Positions 18,776 to 27,620 of a DNA stretch of 64,000 bases are shown piece after piece. The stretch is from Acidobacteriaceae bacterium KBS 89 (lineage in GTDB: Bacteria > Acidobacteriota > Terriglobia > Terriglobales > Acidobacteriaceae), in NCBI GenBank assembly GCA_000381605.1, contig KB906754.1, positions 517,147-581,146 of the forward strand. The letters run 5' to 3'. The stretch's first letter is position 1, and the number at the start of each line of letters is the position of its first letter. The notes under the pieces were generated by a model. The model saw nothing but the letters and a program-made list of their open reading frames with translations, had not been told where the DNA came from and did not search any database. The translations under genes and the position numbers were made by a program.

Positions 18776-19546
18776 GTGCGCTGGCTCAGTAAATCAGTAG
18801 AGTTCGTCGGAAAGGTGGGGCTATTTGGCCTGCGGGTCGTCGTTGATTCCCTCAGACCCCCGTTCGAATTTGCTCAATGTTTCCGTCAACTCGCAGAAGT
18901 GGGAAACAAATCACTCGCGCTCGTCGTCGTCTCGGGCTTTGCCCTGGGAGCCGTCATGACTCTCCACACAAGAAACACCCTGGTAACGTTTGGCGCCACG
19001 TCGATGATACCGGCTGTGCAGGCTGTATCGTTCTTCGTCGAAATTGGGCCATTGGTAGCGGGACTGCTGCTTGCGGGTCGAGTTGGCTCAGGAATCGGCG
19101 CGGTCCTTGCAAACATGAGAGCCTCTGAGCAGATTGACGCTATCGAGTCGCTATCGATTGACTCGTTCAAGTACCTGGTGGTGCCCCGAGTCCTGGCCTG
19201 CGTGATCGCTCTTCCCTTTCTGACACTCTTCATGGATTTCGCAGGCCTGCTGGGAGGCTTCCTCTCAGAGGAACTCTCCTCTCACATCGCGCCGATACTC
19301 TACCTTAATCGTGCCTTTGAGTATCTTCAGTGGTCAAACTTCATCGCACCTACTCTGAAAACCGCGGTATTCGGTTTCATTATCGGCTCCATCTCTTCCT
19401 ACTTTGGCTATACGACAGACAAGGGAGCGCAAGGCGTTGGCGAAGCTGCCACTAATAGTGTAGTTCTGTCTTCTCTGCTAATCATTGTTGCAGACGTATT
19501 GCTGATCAAGTGCATCTTCTTTCTCTTCCCGGAAACGGCTGTATGA
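18776..19546 (+). CDS. mlaE: MlaE-family ABC transporter permease
   Basis: A 256-residue integral membrane protein with five to six hydrophobic segments and the MlaE hallmarks: the stretch VVSGFALGAVMTLHTRN, AGRVGSGIGAVLANMRASEQIDAIESL and a C-terminal FGFIIGSISSYFGYTTDKGAQGVGEA. It forms the membrane part of an MCE-type phospholipid transporter that keeps outer-membrane lipid asymmetry or moves lipids between membranes. Translation starts at GTG 18776, with GGAGAG upstream. Its stop overlaps the ATPase start as ATGA. Confidence 0.93.
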   Translation: MRWLSKSVEFVGKVGLFGLRVVVDSLRPPFEFAQCFRQLAEVGNKSLALVVVSGFALGAVMTLHTRNTLVTFGATSMIPAVQAVSFFVEIGPLVAGLLLAGRVGSGIGAVLANMRASEQIDAIESLSIDSFKYLVVPRVLACVIALPFLTLFMDFAGLLGGFLSEELSSHIAPILYLNRAFEYLQWSNFIAPTLKTAVFGFIIGSISSYFGYTTDKGAQGVGEAATNSVVLSSLLIIVADVLLIKCIFFLFPETAV

Positions 19547-20295
19547 GCGATCCCAAGACCATCGCCGTGGAGTTCAAACGTGTGATGAAGTCGTTCGGCA
19601 CAAAACGCGTGCTGAATGACGTGTCCTTTCATATCGATCAAGGCCAGGCCTTGTGTTTGCTTGGGCGCAGCGGTACGGGCAAGAGCGTGACCCTCAAACT
19701 GATTATGGCGCTCATGCGGCCCGACTCAGGAGAGGTCTATGTTGATCAGGACAATGTCGTCAGTATGGGCGAGAAGGGTCTGTCTCTCGTTCGCAAAAAG
19801 CTGGGATACCTGTTTCAAGATGCGGCTCTCTTCGATTCCCTGACCCTCTACGAAAACCTTGCATTACCACTCAGCCGACTGACCAAGAAATCCAAGGACG
19901 AGATTGACGACGTGGTTCACCACGTTCTCACCGATGTCGGCCTGGGAGGAGATGGTGCGAAATACCCATCCGCCCTATCCGGAGGCATGAAGAAGAGGGC
20001 GGGCCTCGCCAGAGCGCTAGTGCTTGAACCGAAAATTTTGCTGGCTGACGAACCGAGCAGTGGGCTGGATCGTATCACCGCCTCCGAGATCGATGGGTTG
20101 CTCATGCGGCGCAAGGTCGAACACAGGACAGCTCTGATCATAGTGACACATGATGTGCACGGGGCCCGAAGGGTGGCTGACCGGGTTGGTGTGCTCGACA
20201 AAGGAAATCTTGTCGCCTTCGGGTCGGTGGACGAGGTAAGTCAGAGCGAAAACGAAGTCGCTCGGAAACTCATTACGGAGGGAAGCAATGTCTAG
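19543..20295 (+). CDS. mlaF: MlaF-family ABC transporter ATPase
   Basis: A 250-residue ABC ATPase with Walker A (GRSGTGKS), Q-loop (LFQDAALFDSLT), signature (LSGGMKKRAGLARAL), Walker B (ILLADEPSSGLD) and H-loop (IVTHD). The KKR in the signature region and the short size fit the MlaF subfamily. The ATG at 19543 overlaps the permease stop by four bases and is preferred to the in-frame start at 19510. Energises the MlaE permease. It overlaps the MCE gene by eight bases. Confidence 0.93.
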   Translation: MSDPKTIAVEFKRVMKSFGTKRVLNDVSFHIDQGQALCLLGRSGTGKSVTLKLIMALMRPDSGEVYVDQDNVVSMGEKGLSLVRKKLGYLFQDAALFDSLTLYENLALPLSRLTKKSKDEIDDVVHHVLTDVGLGGDGAKYPSALSGGMKKRAGLARALVLEPKILLADEPSSGLDRITASEIDGLLMRRKVEHRTALIIVTHDVHGARRVADRVGVLDKGNLVAFGSVDEVSQSENEVARKLITEGSNV

Positions 20296-21652
20296 ACGAT
20301 ATCTCGGTGTAGGAATTTTCATCATCGTCGGTCTGGTCTTGTTCGCTCTCGGGATCTTCCTCGTTGGGAGTCGTCATGAGGCTTTTTCGCGCCACGTGCT
20401 GCTGTATACGGAATTTACAGATCTCGATGGCATAGCCAAGGGCTCGAAGGTGCAGGTTTCGGGCATGGACGCGGGTCAGGTGACCAGGATCGAAGTACCT
20501 CGTTCGCCAAGTGGTCATTTTCGTGTCCAGATGAAGGTCGACGAGCAGCTTCATGGACTGGTTCGAACCGACTCTGTCGTAACAGTCGATACAGAAGGTG
20601 TGGTGGGGAACACGTTCCTGACGATTCATTCTGGTTCCCTGAATGCGGCGATCGCGCAAGCGGGTTCGGTGCTGCAAAGCAAGCCTCCCGTAACTATGTC
20701 CGACCTACTCAGCCACGGTCTCGGGATCATGAACGACGCGGACGCAACGATAAAGCAGGTAGGAGGCAAGTTGAACGTTGCGCTCGATGGGATCAATGGC
20801 GCCGTGGGTAACGTAAACGATCTGCTCCTAGGGCTCAAAGAGGGCCGCGGGCCCGCGGGCATGATCCTCCGAGATGAGAAGATGGCAGACCAGGTTCGAG
20901 AGACCATGTCGAACGTGCAGTCGACAACCTCCAACCTCAACCAGGCGTCGGGCCGAGTGAATGTTCTTGTCGCAAATATTCAGCAGCGTGATCTACCTCA
21001 GAAGCTTGATGACACAATGACACGGATTCGTTCCGCATCAACTCGGGCCGATGAGACTATCCAAAAAGTCCAGCAAAGCCTGGCCCAGGCTTTAGGGCCC
21101 GATGCAAATGGTGTAACTGCAGGTCAGAACGTTAGTGAAGCGCTAGCCAATGCCAACGTTGCGACAGGCAACATGGCCGAGGATACCGAGGCACTCAAAC
21201 ACAACTTCTTCTTCAAGGGCTTCTTTAATCATCGCGGCTACTACACACTTGCCAGTCTGTCGCCGGAGGAATATCGACACACCAAGCTCTTCGGTAGTAC
21301 ACAGAGCCCACGCGTCTGGCTGCAGGCTGACACACTATTTCGGCACGGGCCGCACGGCCCCGAGGAATTGACCCCGAACGGGAAGCATGCGATCGATGCC
21401 GCTGTTGCGTCATTCGGAAATCCGATCTTCACCCATCCCATTGTGATTGAGGGATATTCAGACGCCGCGACGCCAGCCGATGCTCTTTCGTGGTCCTACG
21501 CGCGCGCACAGCTCGTTCGAAATTACGTAGATGCGAGGTACCCATTCACCACAAAGAATATAGGGGTAATGCCCCTGAGCGCGACTCCCCCGCCCGGATT
21601 GGGGCATGATGGTTGGTCCGGTATATGCATCGTGGTGGCTGAGAAGAAGTAG
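20288..21652 (+). CDS. MCE-domain (MlaD-like) protein with a C-terminal OmpA-like domain
   Basis: This 454-residue protein starts with one membrane helix (GVGIFIIVGLVLFALGIFLVG) and an MCE/MlaD domain (FTDLDGIAKGSKVQVSGMDAGQV ... VVGNTFLTIHSG), followed by a long helical region at about residues 130-290 that should form a periplasmic needle or tunnel. The last 110 residues resemble an OmpA-like domain (LTPNGKHAIDAAVASF, IVIEGYSDAA, SYARAQLVRNYV). MCE subunits normally lack this domain, which in OmpA binds peptidoglycan. The likely role is a lipid channel component anchored to the wall. Third gene of the operon; no MlaC or MlaB homologue follows. Confidence 0.85.
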   Translation: MSRRYLGVGIFIIVGLVLFALGIFLVGSRHEAFSRHVLLYTEFTDLDGIAKGSKVQVSGMDAGQVTRIEVPRSPSGHFRVQMKVDEQLHGLVRTDSVVTVDTEGVVGNTFLTIHSGSLNAAIAQAGSVLQSKPPVTMSDLLSHGLGIMNDADATIKQVGGKLNVALDGINGAVGNVNDLLLGLKEGRGPAGMILRDEKMADQVRETMSNVQSTTSNLNQASGRVNVLVANIQQRDLPQKLDDTMTRIRSASTRADETIQKVQQSLAQALGPDANGVTAGQNVSEALANANVATGNMAEDTEALKHNFFFKGFFNHRGYYTLASLSPEEYRHTKLFGSTQSPRVWLQADTLFRHGPHGPEELTPNGKHAIDAAVASFGNPIFTHPIVIEGYSDAATPADALSWSYARAQLVRNYVDARYPFTTKNIGVMPLSATPPPGLGHDGWSGICIVVAEKK

Positions 21653-21656
21653 TCTA

Positions 21657-21949
21657 TTCGGCCGCACAATCACGAGCGTTCCTGATGTCGACCAGTTTCT
21701 TGAACTCGTGAAGGACGGTTGCATCTTGCCGATATGTCTGACTACCACTTCCTCCTTTGAGATCTGCAAGTCGGTAAGTCCTAACGAGCGAAGACCCCAT
21801 AGTCCTCGCTCTTGGCGAGGTGTCGCCCAACCGGCGAGCTCAGCACCTCCTCCACCGGAGATGACAAATGACCTGGGATGTCCTTTGAGCTCAAGATGCT
21901 ACAGATCGTGATCGTGGCCGGAGGTATAGATCGACACTGTGTCGCAGGA
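21657..21949 (-). pseudogene. C-terminal remnant of a calcineurin-like metallophosphoesterase
   Basis: Read on the minus strand from 21949, the frame gives SIYTSGHDHDL, a TAG stop where the next Gln is expected, then HLELKGHPRSFVISGGGGAELAGW and a terminal beta-rich part. GHDHD is the last metal-binding motif of acid-phosphatase-like metallophosphoesterases and SGGGGAEL is typical of their C-terminus. The N-terminal two thirds are missing and there is an in-frame stop, so this is a dead fragment. It abuts the end of the MCE gene tail to tail. Confidence 0.65.
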
Positions 21950-21959
21950 ACAGAGATCC

Positions 21960-22303
21960 TCATTGGGCAATCAACTTTGTGTTTGTCGCGATGCTGAAGA
22001 CATTGAAGATCCCGACCCAGATGTAGTACACGCCACCGATTCGAGCACGGCCTAACCAACGAAATAGAATATAAGCAGGTTTGACGCGAAGAACAGCGTT
22101 GTCCATCGCAGAAGCCGATTGCGGTTTAGGTGAGTTGCAATCCAGCCATACAGAGGCGCGACTCCGAGCAAAATGATCGCTTGTGCCGCAGACGAGGACG
22201 ATTTGACCTCTGCTCCACCTTCCACGAGTATGAGCGACTCTCTGAGAGTCTTCAGGAGGTAATACGCTCCGAGCAGCGTGAAGAGATTGATCGGAAGAAT
22301 CAA
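21960..22303 (-). pseudogene. Remnant of an NTP/NDP-exchange-type membrane transporter
   Basis: Minus-strand frames encode LFTLLGAYYLLKTLRESLIL, then GVAPLYGWIATHLNR and further hydrophobic sequence up to FYFVG. A frameshift near 22050 moves into GGVYYIWVGIFNVFSIA, after which the frame ends. AYYLLKTLRE and YYIWVGIFNV are characteristic of bacterial members of the ATP/ADP translocase (Tlc/Npt) superfamily. Only about 115 of the usual 400-plus residues remain. Box 8 lies 225 bp upstream in the right orientation, so the remnant once had, or still has, a regional promoter. Confidence 0.6.
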
Positions 22304-22527
22304 GGCGCCCGCCCTTCTCCCGGACGGACATCATATTCGACGAAAGAAGTAGCTCCAAACGGTTCTTCCCGGGGTTGCGAGTTACGTCTAACCGATCCCG
22401 TTCTCGCTAGCGACGTGGCGACCGTGACTTTGTCACGCTTTGTATCGAACTCTCCAATGAATCTTCACTGCAGCATCGCGACTTCACACATAGATGCATC
22501 GCCACGAGGTCAGCAGGGTTGATTCCC

Positions 22528-22545
22528 ATTACATCTTCCTACCAA
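22528..22545 (-). promoter_or_regulatory. Box 8
   Basis: Minus-strand TTGGTAGGAAGATGTAAT. The right half is intact and the left half altered. No -10-like hexamer at 22-23 nt (GTGGCG), in keeping with decay, since the only gene downstream is the transporter remnant. Confidence 0.45.
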
Positions 22546-22607
22546 TCCACAGGGCCCAAATGCTTCGTTTGATCGAAGAGTTTCGACATTACGGCTGCGT
22601 GCTGGGG

Positions 22608-22654
22608 GTACTAGGAACATGTAATTTCTTCCACTAAACATGTGGCGATAGTAT
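22608..22654 (+). promoter_or_regulatory. Box 9 promoter of the ECF sigma factor
   Basis: GTACTAGGAACATGTAAT (22608-22625), 23 nt, then TAGTAT (22649-22654). A consensus copy, divergent from box 8 with only 62 bp between. The sigma gene starts about 180 nt downstream. Confidence 0.7.
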
Positions 22655-22833
22655 TTGCACTGTGGTGAAGTGCAGGTCAGAAGAATCACTCACGTTGCTT
22701 CTTGCGACTATCTCAATGAGTCTCGCCGCGATCGTAGCGAAACTTCTCAACTAGGCGAATTTCGTTATGCCTTCGATGGAACATCTAGCAATCCGTTTCC
22801 GTCGACGGCTGAATTTGACATTTTGAGGAAGCA

Positions 22834-23478
22834 ATGACACGCATCCGACTCGAATCTCTGCGATCCATAACGAGGCCCCAAATAGAGGGGCGAATTGCTC
22901 CGCGCACAGATGATGACCTTGTCCAATCGGCTCAGTCGGGTGACCACGAGGCCTTTGCTGAACTTTGTCGGCGACATGCTCAAGTCGCCAGAAGAAGAGT
23001 TTCTGCCATTGTCCGCCACGAGGAAGATGTCGAGGATGTAATGCAGGAGACCTTGCTCCGCGCCTATGTGAACTTGAGAACATTTCGTCAGTCCTGTAAG
23101 TTCTCCACCTGGATCACCGCAATCGGTGTGAATGCCGCATTATCCGTAATCCGAAAAAGAAAGTCTCGCCGAGAATCACAAATCGAAACCTCAAGCCCCG
23201 ACGAACTAGCGTGGGACATCGCCGATAAGGCACCCAGTCCGGAAAGTCGCGTAGCGAAGGCACAGATTATTCACCTCCTTAGGGAAGAACTTCATGACCT
23301 ATCGCCGCTTATGCAAGAAGCGGTGATCATCTATTATGTTCACGGCTCCTCTCTCGAAGAATCTGCTGCCGAGTTAGGAATTTCAATAGCGGCAATTAAG
23401 TCTCGCCTCTTACGTGGACGTCGCCACCTGAGAGTGTCACTTGAACGGCAGGGCCTTGCAGACGCACAAATATTGTGA
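22834..23478 (+). CDS. ECF-type RNA polymerase sigma factor
   Basis: A 214-residue sigma-70 family protein. Region 2 is at residues 30-100 (DDLVQSAQSGDHEAFAELCRRH, EDVEDVMQETLLRAY, FSTWITAIGVNAAL). Region 4 is at 145-205 (LSPLMQEAVIIYYVHGSSLEESAAELGIS ... VKSRL-like IKSRLLRGRRHL). Region 3 is absent, as expected for group 4. No anti-sigma factor gene adjoins it, so control may be transcriptional through box 9 rather than by sequestration. Its own target promoters cannot be named from the window. Confidence 0.92.
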   Translation: MTRIRLESLRSITRPQIEGRIAPRTDDDLVQSAQSGDHEAFAELCRRHAQVARRRVSAIVRHEEDVEDVMQETLLRAYVNLRTFRQSCKFSTWITAIGVNAALSVIRKRKSRRESQIETSSPDELAWDIADKAPSPESRVAKAQIIHLLREELHDLSPLMQEAVIIYYVHGSSLEESAAELGISIAAIKSRLLRGRRHLRVSLERQGLADAQIL

Positions 23479-23509
23479 ATGCAACTAGTGCTGAGTGCCT
23501 TCCGAGTCA

Positions 23510-23527
23510 ATTACATAAACATGTATA
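23510..23527 (+). promoter_or_regulatory. Box 10, near-perfect dyad
   Basis: ATTACATAAACATGTATA is a dyad with the same 4-nt spacer as box 5 and one imperfect end. It can be read on both strands; hexamers at 22 nt are poor (TCGCTT plus, TAGTTG minus). It lies just after the sigma gene and 436 bp before the PAS kinase. Confidence 0.45.
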
Positions 23528-23962
23528 GTGGGTCTGCTCGATTTCGGTTTCGCTTTCTTTATACTCATTGAATGGCCATCTATAAAAGTATTGCTCTTGA
23601 GTAGGCTGACGATTGCCTTGATGCAGCCCCTCAGATGAATAGTCTTCGCTGTTTTGAGACACGAAGATCTAGCAGAGATATGTAAGTTCACTCTGGGCAG
23701 CTAACATGATGTCCGCTGAATCACAAATATTATCGGAGTTCACGCGGCGATCAGGCTTCGGTGAAGAGTTTCTTCCATGCCAAACCTCGTAACTAAGCTG
23801 CCGCTTACTAAGCTTCTACCAGAAATGTCATATGCTCGTTGGACGCCTAAATCAAAAAATGAAGGCACGTACTTCGCTTTCTGCAACATTTGGCCTCCCA
23901 TTGAGAAGTTAGCAGTCGCATCCGTTTCAGTAGCCAGCATTGCAACATAGGGAGCGAAGCGG
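23528..23962. other. Intergenic stretch, no gene recognised
   Basis: About 435 bases before the second PAS kinase. Short minus-strand frames (23485-23691 and 23740-23940) lack ribosome sites and family resemblance. The base composition is AT-rich compared with the surroundings. Confidence 0.45.
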
Positions 23963-26311
23963 TTGGGCAGTTTGAAGCCTCAAGAGCTGGGGTTACACTT
24001 TACCCCACACCACTCGGAGAACATCGTGGAAGTTTCAGCAGAAACATTCAGGTTCGAATCGAATGATCTGCAGCCTGGTAGTGCAAAGCAGAGTTTGGAC
24101 TTTCGTCAAGTCGTGGATAACGTCCCTGGCTGCATTCTGGTCGCAGACGCTGATGGCAAAGTTATATACGCCAACAGAGGTTTCGTTGCGGCCCTTGGCC
24201 GCCAGTTGGAGGAACTTCTTGGAGAGGGCTGGCTTAAGAGTGTGGAACCCGACTTCCTGAAGCAGGCTCGGACCAAGTGGTACGACTGCATTCGAACCAG
24301 ATCCCGTTTGGATGTGACATGGCGATTTCGTATTCACGATGGCACGTTCAGATGGCAACATCTGAGAGCCGAACCTTCACCCGACAAGGAAAGCGGCGCC
24401 AGTTGGTACTTGCTAGGAGTTGATGTCGACGAGCAATTCAGAGCTCGCGAGGCTCTTGAAGCGAGCGAACACGAAGCCCGAGAAATTCTGGACCGTCTGC
24501 CGGCGATGATCTCGATGCGGACAGAAGAGGGTGTTGCATACACCAATAGACGGCTCTCCGACTACGTGGGTGCTGTCATCACAGACCTTCGAGACGTATC
24601 ATATTTGGATTACACCCATCCGGATGATCGTGCTGCTATGGTCACTGAACACATCAAGTCACCAAACAAGGGACCAAATGAAATCATTTACCGTCTTCGT
24701 GGGAAAGACGGGATCTATCGCTGGTTTCACACACGCGCGGAACCATACTTCAACGAGGACGGCAGCATATACCGCTGGTATGCGTTGAACAGTGACATCG
24801 ACGATCTTTACCGCTCAAGAGAATTACTTAGAGAGCGGGAGTTCCAATTGAATCTCCTGACTGAAACTCTGCCGGCCATTTTGTGGAAGTCTGATCTGAA
24901 AGGGCGAATCGTCTACATCAATAAGAAGACGGTCGAATACAGCGGCCGGACCCTTGATGAATTCCAGGAGAAGGGCTGGGAAGATCTCATTCACCCCGAT
25001 GATCTGGCCGAAACGATCGCATTGTGGAACGCGTTGCTTGCCGGAAGCGACGGATTTAATATAGTGAACCGGTTTTTGTGTGTCGACGGCGCGTATCGCT
25101 GGTTCCACTCTTCGACAGGCGTCGTTCGAGACGAGGTGGGTAACAGGATCGCTTTTCATGGAGTCATGCTTGACACAACTCCTTTAAAAGCGGCGGAGAT
25201 AGCACTCCAGCAGTCGGAGCAGGAGATGCAAAGGCTCATGGACACCGTGCCAACGATTATCTGGTCTATGTCTCCCGACGGGAGCGCTGCTTTCACAAAT
25301 AAGGTCGCGCGCGAACTTACCGGTGCGTCGATCGAGGATATACAAAACGATAGATGGAAAGAATACATGCATCCCGAGGATCGCGAGTTAGTATCGCGGG
25401 AATTGGCCAAAGCGCTAGTAACTGGACGATCTTTTAATGCTGAGCATCGGCTTCGAAACAGGGACGGTGTGTGGCTCTGGTTCCTGAGTCGGGCAGAACC
25501 GTCACGTGACGACCACGGAAACATTGTTCGGTGGTTTGGCGTCACGCTCGACATCCATGACAGGAAGACTGCGGAAAGCAAACTTCGTGTGCTACGTGCC
25601 AATCTTTCTCGAACCTCACGTGCGTCGCTTGTGTCCGAGATATCTGCATCCATCGCGCACGAATTGAATCAGCCGTTGTCCTCGCTAATTTCGAATGCGC
25701 AGGCATGTATTCGGTGGCTAGACAGCGAAACGCCGAACGTTCAGAACGCTCTTATCTCAATCGAGCGTGTGATCCGAGATGGCCGTGCGACAGATGCGGC
25801 GTTGCGAAATATTCGCTCTCTGTATCGGCAACAACCTTCCGACAGAGCCTCATTTAACATGGTTGACCTTCTCGGGGAAGTGATCGGGTTACTCAAAGAG
25901 GATGCGAGCCGACGATCTATACTGATCGAGTACGAATTCGATGAACCAGTTCTTGAGGTTCTCGTAGACCGATATCAAATTCAGCAAATTATCATTAATC
26001 TGGTCACCAACGCGATCGACGCGATGCAAAACATCAACCGGCAGCCGCTCCTGCTTATTCGAATTCGGAAGGCTCAATACGATCGAGTAGTGACAGAGTT
26101 CATCGACAACGGTCACGGCCTTCCGGATAACGAAGTTGACAGGATATTTGACGCTTTTGTATCGACTAAGGAAAACGGGATGGGTATAGGACTCGCCATC
26201 TCGCGATCCATCGTTGAAGCCCACGGCGGGGAGCTCTGTGCCGCAAACAATCCGGGGTTCGGCGCTACTTTCAGTCTTCGGCTTAACGGATCAGGCACTA
26301 GGCAAGGATAA
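23963..26311 (+). CDS. Soluble four-PAS sensor histidine kinase
   Basis: A 782-residue cytoplasmic kinase without membrane segments. Four PAS/PAC modules occupy about residues 45-540, most ending in a D-I-D/H-x pattern and sharing the WRFRIHDGTFRW or YRWFHTRAEP core. HisKA carries AHELNQPL with the acceptor at His566. The ATPase domain keeps the N box (NLVTNAIDAM), G1 (DNGHG) and G2 (GMGIGLA), so it should be active. It is a paralogue of the kinase at 4.2 kb and likely feeds the same FixJ regulator. The start is a TTG at 23963 preceded by GGGAG, the least certain start among the kinases. Box 10 lies upstream at a distance. Confidence 0.92.
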   Translation: MGSLKPQELGLHFTPHHSENIVEVSAETFRFESNDLQPGSAKQSLDFRQVVDNVPGCILVADADGKVIYANRGFVAALGRQLEELLGEGWLKSVEPDFLKQARTKWYDCIRTRSRLDVTWRFRIHDGTFRWQHLRAEPSPDKESGASWYLLGVDVDEQFRAREALEASEHEAREILDRLPAMISMRTEEGVAYTNRRLSDYVGAVITDLRDVSYLDYTHPDDRAAMVTEHIKSPNKGPNEIIYRLRGKDGIYRWFHTRAEPYFNEDGSIYRWYALNSDIDDLYRSRELLREREFQLNLLTETLPAILWKSDLKGRIVYINKKTVEYSGRTLDEFQEKGWEDLIHPDDLAETIALWNALLAGSDGFNIVNRFLCVDGAYRWFHSSTGVVRDEVGNRIAFHGVMLDTTPLKAAEIALQQSEQEMQRLMDTVPTIIWSMSPDGSAAFTNKVARELTGASIEDIQNDRWKEYMHPEDRELVSRELAKALVTGRSFNAEHRLRNRDGVWLWFLSRAEPSRDDHGNIVRWFGVTLDIHDRKTAESKLRVLRANLSRTSRASLVSEISASIAHELNQPLSSLISNAQACIRWLDSETPNVQNALISIERVIRDGRATDAALRNIRSLYRQQPSDRASFNMVDLLGEVIGLLKEDASRRSILIEYEFDEPVLEVLVDRYQIQQIIINLVTNAIDAMQNINRQPLLLIRIRKAQYDRVVTEFIDNGHGLPDNEVDRIFDAFVSTKENGMGIGLAISRSIVEAHGGELCAANNPGFGATFSLRLNGSGTRQG

Positions 26312-26325
26312 ACGCGCGTCCGCTT

Positions 26326-26560
26326 CTAAACGACAGTCAATAACACGTCGAGATTGCCCCGGATTGCATTGGAATACGGGCATACTTGATGGGCATGGTC
26401 TACAAGCTCTTGGGCGATGGCATAAAAGCGGCTGAAAGACATGATGATTTGTGCGGTCGATGAGCAGCACCTTGACCGGAGAGCGTTTTAATCCCTTGGC
26501 AGCGGCAAGACCGCCAAATCCACCGCCGACAATGAGCACTACGGGCGTTCTTTTCAACAT
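26326..26560 (-). pseudogene. Chimeric remnant: NDH-2 N-terminus joined to an Ohr/OsmC C-terminus
   Basis: From the ATG at 26560 the frame reads a type II NADH dehydrogenase start: VVLIVGGGFGGLAAAKGL (FAD GxGxxG), [15 protein letters not shown]. Right after HHVFQPLL the good sequence jumps frame: a second frame reads [20 protein letters not shown], the cysteine motif of organic hydroperoxide resistance proteins, and then [13 protein letters not shown] with a natural stop at 26326. Two unrelated genes were therefore fused by a deletion at about 26430. Neither half is functional alone. A complete box promoter still stands upstream. Confidence 0.75.
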
Positions 26561-26689
26561 CTATTCGCACTCATATCCTGAATTTGCTAAAGGTCTTCGC
26601 TTTTGGAGCGCCATTGAGTCGATGCGTGCTCGATGCCTCATTTGCTCGACCTCGGGTCTACTAGCCGAGAGTACGGAATCTTTCACCAG

Positions 26690-26735
26690 AGAGTAGCCAT
26701 CGTGCGGGACCAAGACAATTACATGTTTCTGTAAG
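26690..26735 (-). promoter_or_regulatory. Box 11 promoter of the NDH-2/Ohr remnant
   Basis: Minus-strand CTTACAGAAACATGTAAT (26735-26718), 22 nt, then TACTCT (26695-26690). The remnant starts about 130 nt further on, so the promoter appears to have outlived its gene. Confidence 0.65.
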
Positions 26736-26849
26736 AGTGTGCGTTCCGTCGCGTTACGGTTTGCTCAAGGATAGTCAACGCACGAAACGTGATGGGAATC
26801 ACATAAAGATGAGATAGCAATCGACGCGGGTGAACGGTTAAGGATTTTT

Positions 26850-27071
26850 ATGAGATCTGCTGCCCTGCTGCCAAGACATACTAACAACGAGAATCCCGAG
26901 CCGTCGTCCAATTTTGAAGACACACAATTTGCTATGTCGAGGGTATTAGCTCTGATGAGACTTGAGGATCGAGATGCAATGATCCAATTGGCCACGCTCC
27001 CACAAGATCTAGAGTTTTGCGTTACGGTCGCTGAGTTCCTTGAAAATGCTCTGTTTCCCAGTTTGGAGTAG
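26850..27071 (+). CDS. Possible small protein of unknown function
   Basis: A 73-codon frame whose ATG follows AAGGA at usable spacing. The product is acidic and helical near its end (MRLEDRDAMIQLATLPQDLEFCVTVAEFLENALFP) and matches no family I know. It is divergent from box 11 and has no box of its own. It may be a real small gene or a chance frame. Confidence 0.3.
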   Translation: MRSAALLPRHTNNENPEPSSNFEDTQFAMSRVLALMRLEDRDAMIQLATLPQDLEFCVTVAEFLENALFPSLE

Positions 27072-27446
27072 CGGCCTTGCCCGTTGATGTCTTGTCACAA
27101 GATGACCGGATGCTGCTTCGAAGCTATCTGATATCCATTAAACCGCGTCCTTCGATATTCTTACTCGGCCGCTTCCGCACCTCCAGAGTGGCCGGGCTGG
27201 ATCGATGCTGAAGACATCACCATAATCCTGAGACCATTCACTGAAGCAAGGCTTCGGGATGCCATATCTCACCCGATGGAGGAGTTTGGCGACGATCGAG
27301 GCGTCGTCAGTGCGTGATTCGCGCCTAATAATTGTTACAGCAGGACCCATACTAATGGCTATCCGGTGTCCAAATGAACACCGGATCTTTCATGAGCATT
27401 GACCAAATGCTCTGGCCTTAGGCCCAATAATCTGTCCTTAGATATT
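27072..27446. other. Intergenic stretch, no gene recognised
   Basis: About 375 bases with only short frames on both strands. No ribosome site, conserved motif, repeat or RNA element was seen. Likely decayed sequence. Confidence 0.4.
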
Positions 27447-27620
27447 TCACGAATCGTGTTGTGAGCCTTCCAGTGCCATCGCCGTCTTTGTCAGAATTTG
27501 TTCGGGAGATAAATGGCAACGCAAAAGCATCTCTAGAGCGAGAGTAAGAGTGGTTCGCTGTTCGAAGACTAATACTTTCCACATCCCTTCATGATTGACT
27601 TCAAGGTCTGCGCGTGTCAT
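27447..27620 (-). CDS. 57-residue protein under a box promoter
   Basis: The ATG at 27620 is preceded by a perfect AGGAGG with an 8-nt gap, among the best ribosome sites in the window. This argues for a real gene despite its size. The product begins MTRADLEVNHEGMW and continues with a hydrophobic, Leu-rich helix (TTLTLALEMLLRCHLSPEQIL). It has one Cys, no signal peptide and no known domain. Box 12 with its -10 lies about 200 bp upstream, making this a small member of the boxed regulon. It could be a regulator, a peptide toxin or a fragment with preserved expression signals. Confidence 0.55.
   Translation of the reverse strand: MTRADLEVNHEGMWKVLVFEQRTTLTLALEMLLRCHLSPEQILTKTAMALEGSQHDS

Noticed and set aside
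23740..23940. 66-codon minus-strand frame before the second PAS kinase
   Set aside because: Lacks a ribosome site and any domain signal.
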